Of a stretch of 48,001 nucleotides of DNA, positions 32,090-38,540 are shown in pieces (positions within the stretch are counted from its first letter, which is position 1; every line of letters begins with the position of its first letter). The position numbers and the translations under genes were made by a program. This DNA comes from JABFRZ01 sp036376275 (lineage in GTDB: Bacteria; Planctomycetota; UBA1135; GCA-002686595). Below the pieces are notes generated by a model. It was not told where the DNA came from. It did no database searches and saw only the letters and a program-made list of their open reading frames with translations. Where the stretch lies: NCBI GenBank assembly GCA_036376275.1, contig DASVAP010000257.1, positions 1 to 48,001 on the forward strand, written 5' to 3'.

Positions 32090-33745
32090 ATGGCCAAGCA
32101 GATGGTTTTCCAGTCCGATGCCCGCGACGCGATCAAGAGCGGCGTGCAGAAGCTCGCCAAGGCCGTCACGAGCACGCTCGGACCGCGCGGCCGCAACGCG
32201 GTGCTCGACAAGGGCTGGGGCGCGCCGACGGTGACCAAGGACGGCGTGACGGTGGCCGAGGAGATCGAGCTCTCCGATCCCTACGAGCGCATGGGGGCGG
32301 CGCTGGTCAAGGAGGTCGCCAGCAAGACCAGCGACAAGGCCGGTGACGGGACGACGACGGCCACGCTCCTGACCGAGGCGATCTTCACCCAGGGGCTGCG
32401 CGCGATCACGGCCGGGCACTCGCCCAACCTCGTGAACGCCGGGCTGCGCGAGGGCACGGCCGCGATCGTCAAGGAGCTCGAGCGCGTCGCGCGCCCGATC
32501 CAGGGCTCGATCGAGATCCGCCAGGTGGCGACGATCTCGGCCAACAACAACCCGGCCGTCGGCAAGCTGATCGGCGACGCGATGGAGAAGGTCGGCAAGG
32601 ACGGCGTCATCACGGTCGAGGAGGGCAAGGCGCTCGAGACCGAGATCGACCTGGTCGAGGGCATGCAGTTCGACCGCGGCTTCCTGTCGGCGCACTTCGT
32701 GACGAACCCCGAGGAGATGGAGTGCGAGCTCGACAAGCCCTTCATCCTCGTGCACGAGGGCAAGATCTCGAACATCCAGAAGCTCCTGCCGCTGCTGGAG
32801 CTGGTCAAGGGCACCAAGCGCCCGCTGCTCCTGATCGCCGAGGACGTCGAGTCCGAGGCCCTGGCGACGCTGGTGGTCAACAAGATCCGCGGCATCGTGC
32901 ACACCTGCGCGGTCAAGGCCCCCGGCTACGGCGACCGCCGCAAGGCCATGCTGCAGGACATCGCGGCCCTGACCGGGGCGACGGCGATCATGAACGACCT
33001 CGGCAAGGAGCTCGACAAGATCAAGCTCACCGACCTGGGCACGGCCAAGCGCGTCGTGATCGACAACGACAACACCACGATCTTCGACGGCGCCGGCAAG
33101 AAGGCCGACGTCGACGCGCGCATCGCCCAGATCCGCGCCGAGATGGAGACGACCACCTCCGACTACGACAAGGAGAAGCTGCAGGAGCGCCTGGCCAAGC
33201 TCACCGGCGGCATCGCCCAGATCAACGTGGGCGGCGCGACCGAGACCGAGGTCAAGGAGAAGAAGGCCCTGATCGAGGACGCGCTGCACGCCACGCGCGC
33301 CGCGGTCGAGGAGGGCATCCTGCCGGGCGGCGGCTTCGCCCTGCTGCGCGCGCGCGCGGTCCTCAAGAAGGTCCGCAAGGGCGAGGAGGACTTCGACGCC
33401 GGGCTCGACATCCTGCACGAGGCCCTGGGCCGCCCGGCCAAGGCGATCGCCGACAACGCCGGCTTCGACGGCGACGTGGTCTCGCACCGCGCGCTCCAGA
33501 ACGCCAGCCCGAGCTGGGGCTTCGACAGCCTGAGCGGCGAGCACGTCGACATGCTCAAGGCCGGCATCGTCGACCCGACCAAGGTCACCAAGGCCGCGCT
33601 GCAGAACGCGGTCAGCGTGGCCCAGCTGCTGCTCACCACGGACGCCCTGATCGCCACCAAGCCCGAGTCCAAGAAGAAGGGCGGCGCGCCCGGCGGCATG
33701 GAGGGCATGGACGAGATGGGCGGCGGCGGAGACATGGACTTCTAG
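32090..33745 (+). CDS. groL: Chaperonin GroEL, paralogue 1 (with GGM tail)
   Basis: This 551-aa Hsp60 has VTKDGVTVAEEIEL (catalytic Asp in TKDG), GDGTTTATLL (nucleotide site), NAGFDGDVV and EDALHATRAAVEEG with the ATPase Asp (D398 equivalent). The tail GGAPGGMEGMDEMGGGGDMDF, in two parts, is the Gly/Met-rich C-terminus typical of housekeeping GroEL. Length is normal (about 545). The second groEL follows after 53 bp. No groES lies upstream or elsewhere in the window, so GroES must be encoded elsewhere. Confidence 0.97.
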   Translation: MAKQMVFQSDARDAIKSGVQKLAKAVTSTLGPRGRNAVLDKGWGAPTVTKDGVTVAEEIELSDPYERMGAALVKEVASKTSDKAGDGTTTATLLTEAIFTQGLRAITAGHSPNLVNAGLREGTAAIVKELERVARPIQGSIEIRQVATISANNNPAVGKLIGDAMEKVGKDGVITVEEGKALETEIDLVEGMQFDRGFLSAHFVTNPEEMECELDKPFILVHEGKISNIQKLLPLLELVKGTKRPLLLIAEDVESEALATLVVNKIRGIVHTCAVKAPGYGDRRKAMLQDIAALTGATAIMNDLGKELDKIKLTDLGTAKRVVIDNDNTTIFDGAGKKADVDARIAQIRAEMETTTSDYDKEKLQERLAKLTGGIAQINVGGATETEVKEKKALIEDALHATRAAVEEGILPGGGFALLRARAVLKKVRKGEEDFDAGLDILHEALGRPAKAIADNAGFDGDVVSHRALQNASPSWGFDSLSGEHVDMLKAGIVDPTKVTKAALQNAVSVAQLLLTTDALIATKPESKKKGGAPGGMEGMDEMGGGGDMDF

Positions 33746-33798
33746 GCGCGCCCCCACCCACCCCACCGAACACCAGACCCAACGAGGAACAAGCTCCC

Positions 33799-35403
33799 AT
33801 GGCCAAGCAGATCATGTTCGACGACGAAGCCCGGGCGAAGGTGCGCGAAGGCATCGCCAAGCTCGCCCGGACCGTGCGTGTCACCCTCGGCCCCGGCGGC
33901 CGCAACGTCATCCTGCAGAAGTCCTTCGGCACGCCGCACGTGACCAAGGACGGCGTCTCGGTGGCCAAGGAGATCGACCTGGCCGACCCCTTCGAGAACA
34001 TGGGCGCCAAGCTGGTCAACGAGGTCGCCAAGAAGACCGGCGACGTGGCCGGCGACGGCACCACCACGGCGACCGTGCTGGCGGCGGCGATCTACGAGGA
34101 GGGCCTGAAGTACCTGGCGGCCGGCGTCAACCCGGTCGCCCTGCGCAACGGCATCGACGAGGCCGTCAAGCTGGCGGTCGACTCGATCGCGCAGCAGTCG
34201 CGCAAGCTCAAGAGCCAGGCCGAGCGCACCAGCGTGGCCACGATCTCGGCCAACAACGACCCGGAGATCGGCAAGCTCATCGCCGAGGCCTTCGAGAGGG
34301 TCGGCGACGAGGGCTCGATCACGGTCGAGGAGGGCAAGGGCCGCACGACCGAGCTCGAGGTGGTCGAGGGCATGGAGTTCGACAAGGGCTACATCTCGCC
34401 CTACTTCGCGACCAACGCGGCCAAGCTCACGGCCGAGCTCGAGGACCCCTACATCCTCATCCACGAAAAGAAGATCACCAACGCGCGCGACCTGATCCCG
34501 GTGCTCGAGCAGGCCGCCCAGACGGGCCGTCCGCTGCTGATCATCGCCGAGGAGATCGAGGGCGAGGCCCTGGCCACGCTGGTGATCAACAAGCTGCGCG
34601 GCATCCTCAACGTGTGCGCCGTCAAGGCGCCCGGCTTCGGCGACCGCCGCAAGGCCTACCTCGGCGACCTCGCAGTCCTGACGGGCGGGATCGCCATCAC
34701 CGAGGAGCTCGGCCTAACGCTGGAGAAGGTCACCCTGTCCCAGCTCGGCCAGGCCAAGCGCGTGGTGATCGACAAGGACTCGACCACGGTCATCTCCGGC
34801 GCCGGCGCGAAGAAGAACGTCGAGGAGCGCGTCAAGCAGATCCGCGCCCAGATCGAGAAGACGACCTCCGAGTACGACCGCGAGAAGCTGGAGGAGCGCC
34901 TGGCCAAGCTCACCGGCGGCGTGGCCGTGATCAAGGTCGGCGGCGACACCGAGGCCGCCATGAAGTCCAAGAAGGACCTGGTGGACGACTCCTACCAGGC
35001 GACGCGCGCGGCCATCGAGGAGGGCATCGTGCCGGGCGGCGGCGTGGCCCTGCTCTCGGCGATCCCGGCCATCCAGAACGCCAAGGGCAAGGGCGACGAG
35101 CGCTTCGGGCGCAGGATCATCGAGAAGGCCCTGGAGGAGCCGCTGCGCTGGATCGCCGAGAACGCCGGCGAGAACGGCTCCGTGGTGGTCGAGATGGTGC
35201 GCGAGAAGGGCAAGACCTACGGCTTCAACGCGCTGACGCGCGAGTACGAGGACATGTTCAAGGCCGGCATCATCGACCCCGCCAAGGTCGTGCGCTCGGC
35301 CCTGCAGAACGCGGCCTCGATCGCGGGCCTGCTCCTGACCACCGACACGATGGTCACCGAGCTCAAGGACGACAAGAAGAAGGTCGTCGGCAGCATCGCC
35401 TAG
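33799..35403 (+). CDS. groL: Chaperonin GroEL, paralogue 2 (no GGM tail)
   Basis: This 534-aa Hsp60 starts at ATG 33799 with GAGGA about 11 nt upstream. All core motifs are present: VTKDGVSVAKEIDL, GDGTTTATVL, SANNDPEIGKLI, GIVPGGGVALL and DDSYQATRAA with the ATPase Asp. It ends ELKDDKKKVVGSIA with no Gly/Met repeat. Because GroEL tails line the cavity floor, this paralogue probably handles a different substrate set (inference). A very stable hairpin separates it from dnaJ. Confidence 0.97.
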   Translation: MAKQIMFDDEARAKVREGIAKLARTVRVTLGPGGRNVILQKSFGTPHVTKDGVSVAKEIDLADPFENMGAKLVNEVAKKTGDVAGDGTTTATVLAAAIYEEGLKYLAAGVNPVALRNGIDEAVKLAVDSIAQQSRKLKSQAERTSVATISANNDPEIGKLIAEAFERVGDEGSITVEEGKGRTTELEVVEGMEFDKGYISPYFATNAAKLTAELEDPYILIHEKKITNARDLIPVLEQAAQTGRPLLIIAEEIEGEALATLVINKLRGILNVCAVKAPGFGDRRKAYLGDLAVLTGGIAITEELGLTLEKVTLSQLGQAKRVVIDKDSTTVISGAGAKKNVEERVKQIRAQIEKTTSEYDREKLEERLAKLTGGVAVIKVGGDTEAAMKSKKDLVDDSYQATRAAIEEGIVPGGGVALLSAIPAIQNAKGKGDERFGRRIIEKALEEPLRWIAENAGENGSVVVEMVREKGKTYGFNALTREYEDMFKAGIIDPAKVVRSALQNAASIAGLLLTTDTMVTELKDDKKKVVGSIA

Positions 35404-35422
35404 TGCGATCGCGCGCCGATCT

Positions 35423-35456
35423 CGCGGGGTGGGACCGTCCGCGGTCCCGCCCCGCG
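35423..35456 (+). terminator. Stable hairpin with UCCG tetraloop between groEL2 and dnaJ
   Basis: 35423-35437 pairs with 35442-35456 over 15 bp (one G-U pair) around the loop TCCG, an UNCG-class tetraloop. There is no T-run. It sits 19 bp after the groEL2 stop and 17 bp before the dnaJ ATG, so it could attenuate transcription into dnaJ-grpE or protect the processed groEL mRNA. Confidence 0.6.
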
Positions 35457-35473
35457 CTCGTGAAGGGCGGACG

Positions 35474-36601
35474 ATGAGCGAGAAGCGCGACTACTACGAG
35501 GTCCTCGGGGTCGGGCGCGACGCGTCCGAGAAGGACATCAAGGGCGCCTACCGCAAGAAGGCGCTGGAGTTCCACCCCGACCGCAACCAGGGCGACCCGC
35601 AGGCGGAGATCCGCTTCAAGGAGGCGGCCGAGGCCTACGACGTGCTCTCCTCGCCCGAGAAGCGCCAGCGCTACGACCAGTTCGGCCACGCGGGCCTGGG
35701 GGCCGACAGCTTCGCGGGCACGCGCTTCACGAACATCGAGGACATCTTCGAGGCCTTCGGCGACGTCTTCGGGGGCGGCGGAGGGCTCTTCGGCGAGCTC
35801 TTCGGCGGCGGCCGGCGCACGCGTGGCGGCAAGCGCGCCGGGCGCGACCTGCGCATCGGCCTCGAGCTCTCCCTGGAGGAGATCGACCAGGGCGTCGAGA
35901 AGGAGATCGCGCTCAAGCGCCACGAGACCTGCGGCACCTGCCAGGGCAGCGGGGCCAAGCCCGGCACCGCGCCGATCCAGTGCGCGACCTGTGGCGGGCG
36001 CGGCCAGGTGCACCGCAGCCAGGGCTTCTTCACGATGGCCAGCACCTGCCCGCGCTGCCGCGGCGCCGGGCGCGTGATCGAATCCCCCTGCGCGCAGTGC
36101 CGTGGGGCCGGCACCGAGCAGAAGAAGTCCGACCTCACGATCCAGGTCCCGGCCGGGGTCGAGGAGGGCATGACGATCCGCGTGCCCGAGGCCGGCGACG
36201 CCGGCGAGCCGGGCGCGCCGCGCGGCGACCTCCTGGTCGTGATCAAGGAGCACGAGCACAAGATCTTCCAGCGCAGCGGGGCCGACGTGATGACCGAGGT
36301 GCCCTGCTCCTTCGCGCAGCTCGCGCTGGGCGACTCGGTCGAGATCCCGACCCTGCGCGGGCGCGCCGAGATGCAGATCCCCGAGGGCACGCAGAGCGGC
36401 AAGGTCTTCCGCCTGCGCGGCCAGGGCCTGCCGCACCTGGAGGGCCGCGGGCGCGGCGACCAGCTCGTGCGCGTGTTCGTGCAGGTCCCGACGCACCTCG
36501 CCGAGCGCCAGAAGGAGTGCCTGCGCGAGTTCGAGCGCCTGGACCAGGAGCGCACGGGCAAGAAGAGCTTCTTCGAGAAGCTGGCCGACTACTTCAGCTG
36601 A
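35474..36601 (+). CDS. dnaJ: Chaperone DnaJ
   Basis: This 375-aa type I Hsp40 starts at ATG 35474. The J-domain (1-65) has the essential HPD in EFHPDRNQGD. A Gly/Phe-rich linker (about 75-120) follows. The zinc region has four repeats CGTCQGSG, CATCGGRG, CPRCRGAG and CAQCRGAG. Two substrate-binding beta domains and a C-terminal dimer segment end in FFEKLADYFS. It stimulates DnaK ATPase, but no dnaK is in this window. It lies 70 bp after groEL2 and 13 bp before grpE. Confidence 0.97.
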   Translation: MSEKRDYYEVLGVGRDASEKDIKGAYRKKALEFHPDRNQGDPQAEIRFKEAAEAYDVLSSPEKRQRYDQFGHAGLGADSFAGTRFTNIEDIFEAFGDVFGGGGGLFGELFGGGRRTRGGKRAGRDLRIGLELSLEEIDQGVEKEIALKRHETCGTCQGSGAKPGTAPIQCATCGGRGQVHRSQGFFTMASTCPRCRGAGRVIESPCAQCRGAGTEQKKSDLTIQVPAGVEEGMTIRVPEAGDAGEPGAPRGDLLVVIKEHEHKIFQRSGADVMTEVPCSFAQLALGDSVEIPTLRGRAEMQIPEGTQSGKVFRLRGQGLPHLEGRGRGDQLVRVFVQVPTHLAERQKECLREFERLDQERTGKKSFFEKLADYFS

Positions 36602-36614
36602 TCGCGAGGACACC

Positions 36615-37136
36615 ATGAAGGAAACCGACCCCGACGAGACGGCCGAGCCGCGCACCAGCGCCGCCGCCGACCCGGACGAGCGCGTGGCCGAGCTCGAGGC
36701 GCGCTGCGCCGACATCGAGGCCCGCTGGCTGCGCGCCCAGGCCGACTACCAGAACTCCCGCCGCCGCGCGCAGCAGGAGCTCGAATCGGCGCTGCTGCGC
36801 ACGCTGCAGCCGCTGCTGGACGAGCTGCTGCTCGTGGCCGACTACCTCGACATGGCCCTGGCCGCGCCCACGACCACGCCCGAGAGCCGGGCCCTGGCGG
36901 CCGGCGTCGAGCTCACGCGCGGCAAGCTGACGCAGGCCCTCGAGCAGGTCGAGGTGCGCCCCGTGCCCACCAGCGGTCGCTTCGACCCGGCCCTGCACGA
37001 GGCGATCGAGACGCGCCCGGGGCCGGAAGAGGCCGGGACGATCGTGGCCACCCTGCGTCCGGGCTACACCTGGCAGGGCCGCATCCTGCGCCCGGCGCGC
37101 GTGGCGGTGGCCGCGGGGACCGCGGAGGAGGGCTGA
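36615..37136 (+). CDS. grpE: Nucleotide exchange factor GrpE
   Basis: This 173-aa protein has a variable acidic N-terminus, then a coiled-coil RVAELEARCADIEARWLRAQADYQNSRRRAQQE (several heptads, about 23-55). The beta domain is PVPTSGRFDPALHEAIET, GTIVATLRPGYTWQGRILRPARV (two parts), with the family signature FDP-x-x-HEA and GY-x-x-x-G-R-x-L-R-P. It releases ADP from DnaK. The start is ATG 36615 with GAGGA 4 nt upstream. Confidence 0.95.
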   Translation: MKETDPDETAEPRTSAAADPDERVAELEARCADIEARWLRAQADYQNSRRRAQQELESALLRTLQPLLDELLLVADYLDMALAAPTTTPESRALAAGVELTRGKLTQALEQVEVRPVPTSGRFDPALHEAIETRPGPEEAGTIVATLRPGYTWQGRILRPARVAVAAGTAEEG

Positions 37137-37141
37137 GCCGC

Positions 37142-37492
37142 GTGCCGACCTACGACTACGTCTGCAAGGCCTGCGGGCACGAGCTGGAGCTGTTCCAGAA
37201 CATCTCCGAGGCCCCCAAGAAGAAGTGCCCGGCCTGCAAGAAGAGCCGCCTCGAGCGCAAGATCGGCGGCGGAGCCGGCTTCCTCTTCAAGGGCTCGGGG
37301 TTCTACCTGACCGACTACCGCTCGGAGTCCTACCGCAAGGCGGCCGACGCCGAGTCGAAGCCGGCCGACAAGGGCGGCGAGGGCCCGGCCAAGACCCCCG
37401 AGGCCAAGGCGCCGGCCGCCGAGGCGCCCAGCACGAAGAAGAAGGGCGAGGCAGCCCCTTCCGCGCCCGCGAAGAAGAACAAGGCGACGTGA
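37142..37492 (+). CDS. FmdB-type zinc-ribbon protein with Lys/Ala/Pro tail
   Basis: This 116-aa protein starts at GTG 37142, 5 bp after grpE. Residues 1-45 match the FmdB/CxxC zinc ribbon: MPTYDYVCKACGHELELFQ with CKAC, then KCPAC, and the typical KIGGGAGFLFKGSGFYLTDYR (two parts). The last 55 residues are a low-complexity Lys/Ala/Pro/Glu tail, common in this family's larger-genome members. The family is regulatory or nucleic-acid related by annotation, with no proven role. Its stop overlaps the GTG of the HAD gene (GTGA). Confidence 0.9.
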   Translation: MPTYDYVCKACGHELELFQNISEAPKKKCPACKKSRLERKIGGGAGFLFKGSGFYLTDYRSESYRKAADAESKPADKGGEGPAKTPEAKAPAAEAPSTKKKGEAAPSAPAKKNKAT

Positions 37493-38325
37493 GCACGCGC
37501 TACCGGGCCCTGGTCCTCGATCTCGACGGGACCCTGCTCGACGACGCGGGCACGATCCACCCGCGCACCCTGGCCGTGCTGCGCGCCCTCCACGCGCGCG
37601 GCGTGCGCGTGATGATCGCCACGGGCCGCTCCGAGCTGGGGGCCGGGCCCGTGCTGGCGGAGCTGGCCATGGACACCCCGGCCATCGTCTACAACGGGGC
37701 CGGGCTCTTCTGTCCGAGCGAGCGGCGTCTGCTCGAGGAGCGCCTGCTCTCGGACCGCGTCGTGGCGCGCTGCTTCGAGTTCGCCGAGCGCTCGGGCCTG
37801 ATGACGATGATCCAGGTGGCCGGCGCCAAGTACGCGCCGCACCCGCGCGACGAGCACGAGCGGCTGGCCCTGCGCGGCCTCGAGGGCCTGCGCCACGTGT
37901 CCTTCGCCGAGCTGCCGCGCGAGTACGTGATCCGCGTGACCTACTTCTCCGACCGCCACGCCGGCTCCGGGGTCCTGGCGAGCGAGGTCGAGCATGCCAT
38001 CGCGCAGCCGCTGCACCTGACGCACTTCCCGCTCAACGCCCTGGCGCCGCACCGCGCGAGCGCGCTTTCCGTGGTCGACGTCCAGCCGCCCTGCCGCGGC
38101 AAGGGCGAGGCCCTGCGCGTGCTCGCGGAGCGCTACGGCATCGCGCCCGAGGAGGTCGTGGCCGTGGGCGACGCCGACAACGACCTCCCGATGCTGACCG
38201 CGGCCGGTCTGGGCGTCGCCATGCAGAACGCGATGCCCGGCGTGCTGGCGGCGGCGCGGCGCGTGATCGGGAACAACAACACGGACACCATCGCGGAGCT
38301 GGCGGAGGAGCTGTTCGGGGCCTGA
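37489..38325 (+). CDS. HAD-superfamily (Cof/HAD-IIB) hydrolase
   Basis: This 278-aa phosphatase starts at GTG 37489. Motif I is VLDLDGTLLDD with nucleophile D11 and general acid D13. MIATGRS is motif II. KGEAL supplies the motif III Lys. Motif IV is VAVGDADNDLPMLTAAG. The type IIB cap lies between about 85 and 190. Such enzymes dephosphorylate small sugar phosphates or flavin-related compounds; specificity cannot be read. It is the last gene of the chaperone operon by position. The purine-rich inverted repeat begins at the base after its stop codon. Confidence 0.93.
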   Translation: MSTRYRALVLDLDGTLLDDAGTIHPRTLAVLRALHARGVRVMIATGRSELGAGPVLAELAMDTPAIVYNGAGLFCPSERRLLEERLLSDRVVARCFEFAERSGLMTMIQVAGAKYAPHPRDEHERLALRGLEGLRHVSFAELPREYVIRVTYFSDRHAGSGVLASEVEHAIAQPLHLTHFPLNALAPHRASALSVVDVQPPCRGKGEALRVLAERYGIAPEEVVAVGDADNDLPMLTAAGLGVAMQNAMPGVLAAARRVIGNNNTDTIAELAEELFGA

Positions 38326-38540
38326 AGGGCCGGAGGAAGAGGAACGCGGAGGCGCGGAGCAAAGACGCGGATGGCGCGGAGAAGAGAAGAAGGGGGGAGG
38401 GGAAGAGGAGGGAGGAGAAGACGGGAGAGCAGGCGGAAGGATCAGGGAGGTCCGTGGCAGCGCGGGCCTTGCCCCCTGGGTTTCCTCCGCGACCTCCGCG
38501 TCTTCGCTCCGCGTCTCCGCGCTCCTTCTTCCGTGGCCCT
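38326..38540. repeat. Purine/pyrimidine inverted repeat built on ACGCGGAG units, copy 1
   Basis: The arms 38326-38384 and 38482-38540 are 59-bp inverted repeats matching at roughly 45 of 59 positions. Each arm carries repeats of GCGGAG/ACGCGGAG (or CTCCGCGT on the other side). The spacer is almost pure purine (GAAGAGAAGAAGGGGGGAGG and similar). The repeat runs exactly from the base after the HAD stop to the first base of the convergent gene's stop. It would form a long stem for transcripts from either side and may act as a two-way terminator. A second example lies at 45930-46126. Confidence 0.75.

Noticed and set aside
38326..38540. CRISPR array, because of repeated GCGGAG units
   Set aside because: The units are short, irregular and arranged as one inverted repeat. 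There are no evenly spaced direct repeats with unique spacers and no cas genes.
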